NCBI GenBank assembly: GCA_900551955.1
Contig: UWSE01000001.1
Coordinates: 1 to 64,000 of the forward strand
DNA length: 64,000 nucleotides
Source of the DNA: an uncultured Mollicutes bacterium
Lineage (GTDB): Bacteria; Bacillota_I; Bacilli_A; UBA3375
Direction: 5' to 3'
Of this stretch, positions 28,157-36,674 are shown in pieces. Under the pieces are notes generated by a model. It worked only from the letters and a program-made list of their open reading frames with translations, was not told the DNA's origin and ran no database searches. Positions within the stretch are counted from its first letter, which is position 1. Every line of letters begins with the position of its first letter. Position numbers and translations under genes: made by a program.

Positions 28157-28784
28157 TAATTTAACAAAATTTATTGATAACGAGTTGGTTATTGATAACT
28201 TTAGCTTCGATTTTGGCACAGGAATCTATGCCATTTTTGGCCAAAATCATAGTGGAAAATCAACTTTACTTAATACAATTGTAGATAGTATTAAAGACAC
28301 TAATCCCAATATTAATTTAAATAATCTAAGTTGTAGTTATTTAAATCAATCAGGTAACCTTCTAGGATGGATGACTATCAAAGAAAACTTTGAAATGGTG
28401 CTTAAGTTAACCAATCAATCTTTAGAAATAAATAGTTACTTATCAAACTATCAATTAGATCAATATCTTGATTATTTACCTAATGAATTAAGTGGGGGAA
28501 CTTATCAGAAACTAAATATTTTGTTAACCCACTTAATTGATAGTGATATTATTTTATTAGATGAATCATTTAATGGTTTAGATATCATCAGTAAACAAGA
28601 TATCTACCAATTACTTAAATCATTATTAAATGACAGTAATAAAATTATTATTTTTACATCACATAATTTAGATGATATTACTCTATTAAGTGATACTGTG
28701 ATATGTGTTAAACAACCTTTACACGTTACTGATGTATATCATAAACCTTTTAATCAAGAACAATTAATAAAGAGCATTAAATAG
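28137..28784 (+). CDS. thiZ: Thiamine-precursor ABC transporter ATPase (ThiZ-like)
   Basis: A 215-residue ABC ATPase. Walker A is FGQNHSGKST (34-43), the signature LSGGTYQK near 117, Walker B IILLDESFNGLD near 137 and the switch histidine in FTSHN near 173. It is short, with little after the H-loop. The Walker A glycine-x-x-glycine pattern uses NHSG. It ends at a strong terminator shared with the convergent vanY gene. Confidence 0.9.
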   Translation: MNTLQINNLTKFIDNELVIDNFSFDFGTGIYAIFGQNHSGKSTLLNTIVDSIKDTNPNINLNNLSCSYLNQSGNLLGWMTIKENFEMVLKLTNQSLEINSYLSNYQLDQYLDYLPNELSGGTYQKLNILLTHLIDSDIILLDESFNGLDIISKQDIYQLLKSLLNDSNKIIIFTSHNLDDITLLSDTVICVKQPLHVTDVYHKPFNQEQLIKSIK

Positions 28785-28803
28785 TATTTAATGCTCTTTA
28801 TTT
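28766..28803. terminator. Bidirectional terminator between thiZ and VanY gene
   Basis: A long perfect stem of AATAAAGAGCATTAAAT with ATTTAATGCTCTTTATT, loop AGT, flanked by A and T tracts. It overlaps the ends of both genes. Confidence 0.88.
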
Positions 28804-29502
28804 TACTCCTAGATATTGTTCTAGTGTTGTGTTATTATTCATGATTTGATTAGCTACTTCTTCTCCAACATAACGTAGATGCCATGGTTCATAAATATAT
28901 CCAGTAATATCTTCTTTTCCTTCTGGATACCTTAGGATAAATCCATATTTAGCACAATTATCTTTAATCCATTGACTAGTAATTGGATCTTCAACTAATT
29001 GGCCATTAAAATCTTTTAAATCAAATGTTAAACCGGTTTGGTGTTCACTAAAACCAGGTTTAGCTGAAAAAGTATTCGCTTCTTCTTCACCATGTTGATT
29101 AACGTAATTATTATATAGTTTGGTTTGATATTGATATGAACGATATCCACTATAACTATTACTAATATTAATACCTTGTGCTTGAGCATCACGTTGTAAT
29201 TGTTGTAACTTAGCTAAAGCGATTGGATCATCACCATTACCAAAAGTTGGTGGTAGTCCATAATCCTTATTAACTAATAATATCCCATTAATATAAGTAG
29301 GCTGAATTTGATTAGGGTCCATATCTTTAGTTGGTGTCGGAATCGGATTAGTGATAGGTTGTTCTTGATTTACCTCTTCACTTACTATTTGTTGATTATT
29401 AGTAGTTTTAGGAAAAATTAATCGATATGTAGTAAATAAACAACCACTACCAACTATAAATAAAATAATTAATTTTATTAACTTATCTTCACTATGTTTC
29501 AT
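28798..29502 (-). CDS. Membrane-anchored D-alanyl-D-alanine carboxypeptidase, VanY family
   Basis: Trims D-Ala from peptidoglycan stem peptides outside the membrane. The 234 residues comprise an N-terminal anchor (8-24), a Pro/Thr/Gln-rich linker and a LAS-type zinc domain. Ligands are His154 and Asp161 in SEHQTGLTFD and His208 in EPWHLRY, with Glu205 as catalytic base; SGYRSYQYQ near 118-126 is the substrate loop. There is no SD: ATG lies six bases after an extended -10, so the mRNA is probably leaderless. Confidence 0.93.
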   Translation of the reverse strand: MKHSEDKLIKLIILFIVGSGCLFTTYRLIFPKTTNNQQIVSEEVNQEQPITNPIPTPTKDMDPNQIQPTYINGILLVNKDYGLPPTFGNGDDPIALAKLQQLQRDAQAQGINISNSYSGYRSYQYQTKLYNNYVNQHGEEEANTFSAKPGFSEHQTGLTFDLKDFNGQLVEDPITSQWIKDNCAKYGFILRYPEGKEDITGYIYEPWHLRYVGEEVANQIMNNNTTLEQYLGVK

Positions 29503-29508
29503 ATCTTT

Positions 29509-29517
29509 ATTATAACA
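29509..29517 (-). promoter_or_regulatory. Extended -10 promoter of VanY gene (leaderless start)
   Basis: TGT-TATAAT on the minus strand followed by AAAGAT and the ATG (29502). Same 18-base arrangement as tmcAL and rarA. It is divergent from the tmRNA promoter. Confidence 0.7.
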
Positions 29518-29528
29518 TAATCTTAATA

Positions 29529-29537
29529 TGCTATAAT
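29529..29537 (+). promoter_or_regulatory. Extended -10 promoter of tmRNA
   Basis: TGC-TATAAT, followed by AAAGTTAT and the mature tmRNA end at 29548. Only weak TTATAA is seen at the -35 position (16-base spacer). Confidence 0.65.
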
Positions 29538-29547
29538 AAAGTTATAT

Positions 29548-29895
29548 GGGGGTGTCACGGTTTCGACAGGGACGCTGTTAGCTATTAACTGCATATCGAT
29601 TGAGTACGTAATACTCACAATTCCAAAATAACTGGAAACTTTAATAAAAATTTAGCTGCTGCATAAGATAAGTCGGTAGCCATCATATTTTGGTCGTTCT
29701 AGCTTAAATATTGATGTTGGTTTGTAGAACTCGATAACTAATTGTATCGCTTAGTTATTTAAACTTTAGATACTCGAATAATAGTTTGATTGTTAGTTAT
29801 TTGTCTATTATTCTAAATTAATTAACTAACTATATATGTAGACGTTGATAATTAGGTGTTTTTGGACATGGGTTCAATTCCCATCACCTCCACCA
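29548..29895 (+). ncRNA. ssrA: Transfer-messenger RNA (tmRNA)
   Basis: Rescues stalled ribosomes by acting as tRNA-Ala and then mRNA. The acceptor arm pairs GGGGGTG (29548-29554) with CACCTCC (29885-29891), followed by A and an encoded CCA; the 5' segment has GGTTTCGACAGG and the 3' end has GGGTTCAATTCCC. The tag reading frame ends at TAA 29664-29666 after codons for FNKNLAAA. Aligning the bases before the usual resume codon suggests it starts near 29607, giving a tag of about 19 residues. The tag start is inference. Confidence 0.95.
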
Positions 29896-29909
29896 AATAA
29901 ATATAAATA

Positions 29910-29936
29910 AAAGCTGCAATTACTTGCAGCTTTTTT
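29910..29936. terminator. Terminator after tmRNA and mrp
   Basis: AAGCTGCAA and TTGCAGCTT enclose TTAC, followed by six T. It overlaps the end of the convergent mrp gene and has A/T tracts on both sides, so it may end both transcripts. Confidence 0.88.
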
Positions 29937-30774
29937 CTATCATATTTTTAATTAATAATAAATTATGGTCATCATTATTGATTTCCAATTCACCTTTAAT
30001 TAATGGTTTGATTTGATTTAGATAATCTTGACCATAAATATATAGTTTTTCATTATTATAATTGTAGTATGATTGATTAATAATATATCCAAAACAATTA
30101 AATCCTAATTGATTAGCTAGTTGATGACTACGTAAAGATACTTTTTGATCTAATATTTTTGGCGTTGTTACTAAATAACAACTAACATTACTATAATATT
30201 GATTGATATTTAAAACAATGTCACCTGTTGTTGGTGGAGTATCAAGTATGACTAAATCATATTTACGATAGTCAATATGATTAATCATTAAGTCCATTAA
30301 TTGACTTAACTTAGGTCCACGCCAAATAATCGCTTCATTTTGTAAGTCTTTAATAAAGTATTGAGCAGAGATTATATCTAAATTATCATCATATTTAATT
30401 GGCATTAATTGATCATCAATCATTTTTATCTCTTCAAAACAATTAAAGATTTCTGGAATTGAGTAACCATAAATGTCTAAGTCAAGCAATAATACTTTTT
30501 TATCTTCACTATAAGCTTTAGCTAAGAGTGAAGTTACATAACTTTTACCTACTCCACCTTTTCCTGACATTACTGCCAAGACATCAACGTCATGACGTTT
30601 ATGATCTACTTTAATATTTACATCTAAATTATGTGCTTTTAAAGTTGTTTGTAAATGGCGCATTGTTGTGATATCAATACTTTTATCAACGATTATTTCT
30701 ATCGGTGTTTCTTTATCATAAATGGCAATAATATAATCTTGATATGTTTCTAAAAATGGATATTTATTAAACAT
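29920..30774 (-). CDS. Mrp/ApbC-family P-loop ATPase, atypical
   Basis: A 284-residue NTPase with deviant Walker A SGKGGVGKS (70-78) and DLDIYGYSIPEIF near 99, as in Mrp/NBP35 Fe-S carrier proteins. The first 60 residues are a reduced, MIP18-like N-terminus. The C-terminal cluster-binding CxxC normally found after NMS(Y/F) is absent: here the segment is NQSYYNYNNEKLYIYG (near 239-254) with no cysteine pair. It may therefore not carry an Fe-S cluster by the usual route. Last gene of the ireB-to-mrp run. Confidence 0.82.
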   Translation of the reverse strand: MFNKYPFLETYQDYIIAIYDKETPIEIIVDKSIDITTMRHLQTTLKAHNLDVNIKVDHKRHDVDVLAVMSGKGGVGKSYVTSLLAKAYSEDKKVLLLDLDIYGYSIPEIFNCFEEIKMIDDQLMPIKYDDNLDIISAQYFIKDLQNEAIIWRGPKLSQLMDLMINHIDYRKYDLVILDTPPTTGDIVLNINQYYSNVSCYLVTTPKILDQKVSLRSHQLANQLGFNCFGYIINQSYYNYNNEKLYIYGQDYLNQIKPLIKGELEINNDDHNLLLIKNMIEKSCK

Positions 30775-31817
30775 TATACAACCTTAAATGGATTAATGTC
30801 CGTTTGCGCATAGATGACCTGACAATCAAGAATTGTGCTCAAAATATCTTTCATCTTATATTTAAAAATTACTTCAGCATAGTGATTAATATCAATCACA
30901 ACTATTCCTAATTCTTTTGCAAGTTGGGCATCATGATATTTAATATCACCTGTAATTAAACAATCACAACCAGCTTGGTGGGCTTTAGTAATAAATTCTG
31001 CTCCACTTCCACCAATTACAGCAACTTTCTTAATTATTTTATTTTCATCACCAATTAAGTTAGTAGGTGTGTTAAATGTTCTTTTTAGTTTTTTAGCAAA
31101 ATTAATGGCTTTAGATGGTCTAATTGAACCGACTCTTCCTAGTCCTAAATAAATAGAAGGCGCTTTAATTGGTGTAATTACATAATCAGTAAAACCATTT
31201 TCTTCTAATATAGATTTAACATTATTTAAATCGGCAGATAAAATACAACAATCTACTCGAATTTTCATATTATTATCATTAATAATTTTCATGGTATTAA
31301 AAGCATTATCAAATAAATCAAGACTTGCACTTGTTAATGCTCCAGGATTAATTGCACATCCTTGTAATAGATATTTAACTCGATCAACAATATCTAAGTT
31401 AACATCAACACTTACTTTAAGTAGAGGGACATCAATATCATTATTCAATTCATAAACATTATTTAACCCAATTGCATCAGCAAGCCAGTCATTCATTCCA
31501 TTCACACAAACATCAACATTAGTATGCATCGCATAGACAGCGATGTTATTTTGAATTAATTTATAAATTTTGTCATTAGCACTATTTAATGCTAAATTTT
31601 TTAATGGTTTAAAAATTAATGGATGATGTGTAATGATTAGATCAACTTTCTTCTTAATTGCTTCATCTACTATTTCATCAGTAACTTCTAATGTTGTCAT
31701 TACTTTTTTAATATTATCATTAGGATTACCAATTTGTAATCCTACGTTATCCCAATTTTCTGCTACACTTTCTGGATATAATTTATTGATTTGTTCAATA
31801 ATGTAAGTTAATGTCAT
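30774..31817 (-). CDS. Nif3-like dinuclear metal protein (YqfO family)
   Basis: A 347-residue Nif3 family member with the PII-like insertion in the middle, as in Bacillus YqfO. Metal ligands appear in LIITHHPLIF near 60 and in CDCLITGDIKYHDAQ near 292; AMHTNVD near 95 and the CILSADLNN insertion are also typical. The biochemical role is unsettled; some members act as GTP cyclohydrolase-like or metal chaperone proteins. It shares a base with the trmK stop, the usual trmK-nif3 order. Confidence 0.9.
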   Translation of the reverse strand: MTLTYIIEQINKLYPESVAENWDNVGLQIGNPNDNIKKVMTTLEVTDEIVDEAIKKKVDLIITHHPLIFKPLKNLALNSANDKIYKLIQNNIAVYAMHTNVDVCVNGMNDWLADAIGLNNVYELNNDIDVPLLKVSVDVNLDIVDRVKYLLQGCAINPGALTSASLDLFDNAFNTMKIINDNNMKIRVDCCILSADLNNVKSILEENGFTDYVITPIKAPSIYLGLGRVGSIRPSKAINFAKKLKRTFNTPTNLIGDENKIIKKVAVIGGSGAEFITKAHQAGCDCLITGDIKYHDAQLAKELGIVVIDINHYAEVIFKYKMKDILSTILDCQVIYAQTDINPFKVV

Positions 31818-32434
31818 TATTCCTCCTGACTTAAGTATTGATATTCTACTAATAATTCATCACTTAAAGGGTGTTTTTTGTTTATCTCTTGTAGTTGTAA
31901 TAAACGCTTATTTCTCATCATCTTAATATTATCATCATTACCTCTTCCAACATATATTTCTTTATCAGTATATGTATTAGGATTAGGGGTAATGACTAAA
32001 TAAGCATAATCCTTATCTCGTTCACTTACTACACTTTCATAACTAATTTCTAAGTTTTTAGCTTGTAAATATTGTCTTAAACTAATTACATGATTATTTG
32101 GTTGTAAGATCAATTGGGTAAATGGTTGGGATAAATTATCAATAATGTTGATAATTTCTTTTCCCCCCATTCCAGCAATGACAATATCTACTCCTTCATT
32201 AGTAACTTGATAATCAAGTCCATTAGTTAAGACAAATTTGGTCTTATCTAATAGTTGAGCTTGCTTAACTGTGCGATAACCACTAAGTAGTGGTTCAACA
32301 TTAATATCGCACACATATGCTAAATCAACTATATTATTAGCTAAGGCTAATTTAGGTAAGTAAGCATGGTCACTACCGATATCAATTACGGTTCTACTTT
32401 TAAGTAAACCAATTAATGTCTCTAGTCTTTTCAT
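31817..32434 (-). CDS. trmK: tRNA (adenine(22)-N1)-methyltransferase
   Basis: Makes m1A22 in some tRNAs. The 205-residue protein has the SAM-binding motif DIGSDHAYLP (18-27), which is diagnostic of TrmK, and AGMGGKEII near 89. The C-terminal coiled region is present. It follows rpoD by one base and precedes the Nif3 protein. Confidence 0.94.
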   Translation of the reverse strand: MKRLETLIGLLKSRTVIDIGSDHAYLPKLALANNIVDLAYVCDINVEPLLSGYRTVKQAQLLDKTKFVLTNGLDYQVTNEGVDIVIAGMGGKEIINIIDNLSQPFTQLILQPNNHVISLRQYLQAKNLEISYESVVSERDKDYAYLVITPNPNTYTDKEIYVGRGNDDNIKMMRNKRLLQLQEINKKHPLSDELLVEYQYLSQEE

Positions 32435-32435
32435 G

Positions 32436-34220
32436 TTATTTTAAAAATAAATCTAATTCTTTTTGTTGGACAACACTCTTTAACTTACGTTTACCACGAT
32501 TTTCAATTTGACGAATACGTTCACGAGTAACATTAAAGACTAATCCCACTTGTTCTAGTGTTAAAGGCTTGACAATTCCTTCTGTCATATCATACACATC
32601 TTCTAAGCGTTCAATACGTTCTTCTGTATTTAAAATAACTTGGTCTAAGTGTTGTAAGTTTTGACTTTTAATTTCTTCTAAGTGTTGTTTTGCTTTCTCA
32701 ACAGCTTGTTTAATTTCTTCGTTTTGCTCTTCTTGGTTTTCATAAGATTCTAAGTTAGTAACAATTTGATCATAGTGAGCATTATTATTTTTAAGACGTT
32801 TTAAAATTATATCTTTTTGTGCTTGAGTTAAAGTGTTAGTTAATTGGACAATAGTTTCTACATCTTTTGAATTAATACGATTTTCTTTTAACCCATCACG
32901 TACATAAATAGCCATTCTAATTAATAATTGGAATGATTCAAAGTTAAAGTCATATAATCCATAACGATATAATAAAACATCTCCTTCTTGAGGTGGTAAT
33001 TCATAAATTAAACCAATTAATATTTGGTGTAATTCTTTATCTTCAGCTTCATGCGCTTGATCAACATTTTTATTATCTTCAATAAATGCTTCTAATGCTG
33101 AATTATCTTCACCAACTGGCATTTCAAGTGGAATTGGATCACGAGAAATATCAAAAATATGTTCTACTTGCTCAGCAGTCATTTGGGGACTTACAGCTTG
33201 TCCAATTTCTTCTAAAGTTGGTTCTTGTCCATTTTGTTGTAATAATTCACGTTGAGCTTTAGCCACTTTATTAATTGTTTCTACCATGTGCACAGGGACA
33301 CGAATTACTTTTGATTTATCAGCTAATCCACGCGTAATCCCTTGACGAATCCACCAAGTGGCATAAGTTGAAAACTTAAATCCAGCATCAACATCAAATT
33401 TTTGAATCGCCTTTTCTAAACCAAGCATTCCTTCCATCACTAAGTCAATTAAATCCATCCCACGATTTAAATGTTTTTTAGCAATACTTACAACTAAACG
33501 TTTATTAGAAAGAATCAATAATTCACGAGCATCTTCGTATGCTTCTTGTTCTTTAATCGTAAGTTTTTTACCACTTTCCATTTTTCGTCGATATTTATCA
33601 ATTGTTCTTGTCACTTCATGTTCTTTTTCGATTGACAATAATGGATAATCATTAATTGTTGATAAGAAATTTTTAATTTCATCATAATTTTGATTTTTGC
33701 TTCCACCTTTAAGAATCGATTCAATATTATAATCAATCTCTTCTTCTCCAGCTGCTAATTCAACATTTCTCAATTCCATTAAACTAGAAATTAATTTATC
33801 GTTTGTATAATTGATTGCAATATTTTTTAATTCTAATTGTTTTTCAATTTTAATAAACATTTCTTTTGGATAGTTTTGATCAAAAGCTTTTGATAATTGT
33901 AAAGATATTGTAGTATCGTCAATTAAGTTATTTGATTGACGAGCTAACTTAATTAAGTCTTTAATTACGCCATCTAACTTTTTAATCTCACTTTTCTTAA
34001 AGGTTTTTACTTTTGCTTCTTTTTTAGCAGTTGTTTTTTTAGTTGTAGTTTTCTTTTTACTAATTAATTTTTCTACTTTAGTTTGTTTTTCAACGATTTC
34101 TTCATCATGAGATTCTAATAAATTAATTAACTCTTTTTTACGAGCCATTGAACGGAATTCAATTTTTCTTTTCTTTAATAATTTTTGTAATTCTTCAATA
34201 CGCAATTTTTTATAATCCAT
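32436..34220 (-). CDS. rpoD: Primary sigma factor RpoD/SigA with insertion in region 4
   Basis: The housekeeping sigma-70, 594 residues against about 370 for Bacillus SigA. Layout: SAP/HeH-like motif (5-37), Lys/Thr-rich linker (41-72), a region 1.1-like part (about 80-150), region 1.2 (about 178-210), core region 2 with DLVMEGMLGLEKAIQKFD and YATWWIRQGITR, region 3, region 4.1 (398-424, YELPPQEGDVLLYRYGL) and region 4.2 (551-594, LTLEQVGLVFNVTRERIRQIE). Normally 4.1 and 4.2 are joined by a few residues; here about 126 hydrophilic residues (425-550, DNA 32571..32948) separate them. The reading frame is intact. Overlaps dnaG by 11 bases. Confidence 0.96.
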   Translation of the reverse strand: MDYKKLRIEELQKLLKKRKIEFRSMARKKELINLLESHDEEIVEKQTKVEKLISKKKTTTKKTTAKKEAKVKTFKKSEIKKLDGVIKDLIKLARQSNNLIDDTTISLQLSKAFDQNYPKEMFIKIEKQLELKNIAINYTNDKLISSLMELRNVELAAGEEEIDYNIESILKGGSKNQNYDEIKNFLSTINDYPLLSIEKEHEVTRTIDKYRRKMESGKKLTIKEQEAYEDARELLILSNKRLVVSIAKKHLNRGMDLIDLVMEGMLGLEKAIQKFDVDAGFKFSTYATWWIRQGITRGLADKSKVIRVPVHMVETINKVAKAQRELLQQNGQEPTLEEIGQAVSPQMTAEQVEHIFDISRDPIPLEMPVGEDNSALEAFIEDNKNVDQAHEAEDKELHQILIGLIYELPPQEGDVLLYRYGLYDFNFESFQLLIRMAIYVRDGLKENRINSKDVETIVQLTNTLTQAQKDIILKRLKNNNAHYDQIVTNLESYENQEEQNEEIKQAVEKAKQHLEEIKSQNLQHLDQVILNTEERIERLEDVYDMTEGIVKPLTLEQVGLVFNVTRERIRQIENRGKRKLKSVVQQKELDLFLK

Positions 34221-35889
34221 TATTAACTCCTTGATTCATCCACACAAAAGTTTTTTCTTCTTCTTTTGGTTTATTAACAATTGCTTCTATTTTTGTTTCG
34301 TCAAATTGCACACGATATATTGCTTCTAATTCTTGATAGTAATCTTTATCACTATAATCAGAGATATAAGAAATACTTAACTCATCTACATTAGGGTGTT
34401 GCGCATAAATTAGTCCTAATTGTTTATATATTTCTAAGTATGTTGGATCGGTAATTAAATTATTATTTAATCTAAATTGTTCATCGACCCATAAATAACC
34501 TTTTCGTTGTAAACATACTTTTAATAAGATTGTTTCGTCACTAACAGGTGATAGTTTACTTACAACGGGTTGTTTTACTTCATTAATTACTGGTTTTTCA
34601 TACTCACTTTCTTGAGGTTGATATACAGGTTTTGTTACTTGAACAATATCATCTAAAAAACCAATAATTTTTTCTTCACTTAACTTACACATTTCACTTA
34701 ATCGTGAAACATAAAAGTAAAACTCATCTGTATTGGGGGTAATATAACGAAGTATCTCGACTATTCCTTCTTTAACTGAATCATAATTGTTTTCATCAAT
34801 AGTTAAATGATTCATTTTAAATTGATGAATAGATATTGCATTATCGATTAAATCAGCTAATTGTTTTCCGCTTCTAGCATATTCATCAACATCTTTATAA
34901 CCATCAAAAACAATAACCTTAAGTTCAAATCCATTAGCTAATAAATCATTAGCAATACTTAAAGTAGTTTCAACTCCAGCTTTATCTTGATCTAATGATA
35001 AAATAATTTGTTTAACATTATATTTTTTTAATAATTTAATATGCTTATAGGTAAAACCTGTACCCATGATCCCAGCAACATTAAAGATCCCCTGCTTTTC
35101 AAAACTAAAAGCATCAAAGAAACCTTCCACTACAATGATTTGCCCATTTTTTAAATTATCTTTTGCTAAATCAAAATTATATAAGATCGATCCTTTATCA
35201 AAGACAGGTGTATCAGGACTATTTAAATACTTAGGGTCTTGTTTGTCCGAAATAGCTCTTCCTGAAAAACCAACACATCGACCATATTCATCATTAATCG
35301 GAATAATAATTCGTTGACTAAAACTATCATATTTAGCTTCCGGACGTTTTAGATGGGAATCTAATACGTCTTGATTGCTAAATTCTTTTTGCTCAACAAA
35401 CTTTTGTAAATAGTCCACAACATTTAACTCACGACTACTAAAACCTAATTGATGACGTTCGATCATTGTTTGATCAATTTGGCGATCAAGCAAATATTGA
35501 CGCGCTTCATCTCCTTGTTTAGTTAAAGTTAATGTTTGATGATAAAACTTTGTTGCTTGTTCATTTACCTTGATAATCGGATTTTTCGGCTTATTAACTT
35601 GATTATCCATTTTGATCCCGATTTGATTTGCAAGCATTTTTAACGCTTCATTAAATGAGATTTTATTATACTTTTGACGATAACTGATAACATTTCCACC
35701 GTTTTTACAAACGAAACAATGACAAATCTTTTTCTCAGGACTTACCGAAAAAGATGGATTAGTATCATCGTGGAAAGGACATAGCCCTACAAAGTTATTA
35801 CCTTTTTTGGTAAGGGCTATGTCTTTACTAACTTCTTCAACGATATCAACATTGTCAATGATTTTTTGAATAATGTTATCTCTATCCAT
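34210..35889 (-). CDS. dnaG: DNA primase
   Basis: Makes RNA primers for lagging-strand synthesis. The 559 residues start with the CHC2 zinc domain (C37, H40, C58, C61), then the catalytic core with TOPRIM motifs (IIVVEGFFDAF near 250 and LSLDQDKAG near 297), and a helicase-interaction C-terminus. The dnaG-rpoD order is the conserved macromolecular synthesis cluster. The first gene upstream is a DnaD-like replication protein, so three replication/transcription genes are co-expressed. The SD (GGAG) is unusually far, 11 bases from the ATG. Confidence 0.96.
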   Translation of the reverse strand: MDRDNIIQKIIDNVDIVEEVSKDIALTKKGNNFVGLCPFHDDTNPSFSVSPEKKICHCFVCKNGGNVISYRQKYNKISFNEALKMLANQIGIKMDNQVNKPKNPIIKVNEQATKFYHQTLTLTKQGDEARQYLLDRQIDQTMIERHQLGFSSRELNVVDYLQKFVEQKEFSNQDVLDSHLKRPEAKYDSFSQRIIIPINDEYGRCVGFSGRAISDKQDPKYLNSPDTPVFDKGSILYNFDLAKDNLKNGQIIVVEGFFDAFSFEKQGIFNVAGIMGTGFTYKHIKLLKKYNVKQIILSLDQDKAGVETTLSIANDLLANGFELKVIVFDGYKDVDEYARSGKQLADLIDNAISIHQFKMNHLTIDENNYDSVKEGIVEILRYITPNTDEFYFYVSRLSEMCKLSEEKIIGFLDDIVQVTKPVYQPQESEYEKPVINEVKQPVVSKLSPVSDETILLKVCLQRKGYLWVDEQFRLNNNLITDPTYLEIYKQLGLIYAQHPNVDELSISYISDYSDKDYYQELEAIYRVQFDETKIEAIVNKPKEEEKTFVWMNQGVNNGL

Positions 35890-36674
35890 TAGCTTAAAAA
35901 CTCCTTGATTGATTCTTGATCTTCTTTAGTAACACTAATTGTTGGCGTATCATCATAAACAGGCTCAACATATTGTTTAGAATTGCTAGCAAGATACTCA
36001 TTACGTTGTTGTTTAAAGCTTTTTGCCGCTTCAATACTATTGATTTTTTGTTTATTATAAGTATTAATTATTTTATCAAAGTATTGATTTGCAAAGTTTT
36101 GATAATTACTTGTTTCAATACTTTCAATAAAACAAAACTTGAATACATTAATACTTATATCACTCTTATATAACCAGTGATTAATTACATCGATATCACT
36201 TCTACTTAAAATAACTTGATAGTGATTAACAACATCTCCTGCTAAAATAGATTGATAAAATACATCATCTAACTCTTGATTAAAATTAGCACCAATAGCA
36301 GGGAGGTTTGAACGAAGTTTATAAATTAAATTCGTTAAATTAAAAATTGGTTTATCACTATTTAAGCATTCTTTAATATTACTTAAATTTATTCCCCAGA
36401 AATCTTTAATTCGTTGTTCAATATTACTATTATTTTCTAAATTATTTGCTATAGAAAATCCATATGGTGTTTTGGTCACTTGAAAGTAATCTTTTAATTT
36501 TTGATAGATTGCGTTTATCTCTTCTTTAGTATATCCGTAGTCAAGTAAGCTATCGATATCAATTGCTTGATCACTTCCATGAGTTAGAATCATTGCTATT
36601 AAGCCAACGACATCTTTATCATCAATACTACTAAGATCACTAAAATTAATATTTTGTAACTTAAATAGTTTCAT
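35889..36674 (-). CDS. DnaD/DnaB-like replication protein (putative)
   Basis: A 261-residue soluble protein. The C-terminal part from about 160 resembles the DnaD/DnaB_2 helical domain (ILSRSDIDVINHWLYKSDI, then hydrophobic positions spaced as in that family up to NSIEAAKSF); the last 30 residues are polar. The N-terminal 150 residues I cannot place, apart from a possible winged-helix. The position next to dnaG supports a role in primosome or helicase loading. ATG 36674 follows GGAG, which lies in the end of ispA; 14-base overlap. Assignment is tentative. Confidence 0.65.
   Translation of the reverse strand: MKLFKLQNINFSDLSSIDDKDVVGLIAMILTHGSDQAIDIDSLLDYGYTKEEINAIYQKLKDYFQVTKTPYGFSIANNLENNSNIEQRIKDFWGINLSNIKECLNSDKPIFNLTNLIYKLRSNLPAIGANFNQELDDVFYQSILAGDVVNHYQVILSRSDIDVINHWLYKSDISINVFKFCFIESIETSNYQNFANQYFDKIINTYNKQKINSIEAAKSFKQQRNEYLASNSKQYVEPVYDDTPTISVTKEDQESIKEFLS

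Noticed and set aside
32436..34220. Frameshift or gene fusion explanation for the long sigma factor
   Set aside because: Both halves of region 4 are in one frame with good conservation on both sides, and the insert is an open coding stretch with no internal stop.
35066..35317. Plus-strand frame opposite dnaG
   Set aside because: Shadow of dnaG on the other strand with no RBS or family.
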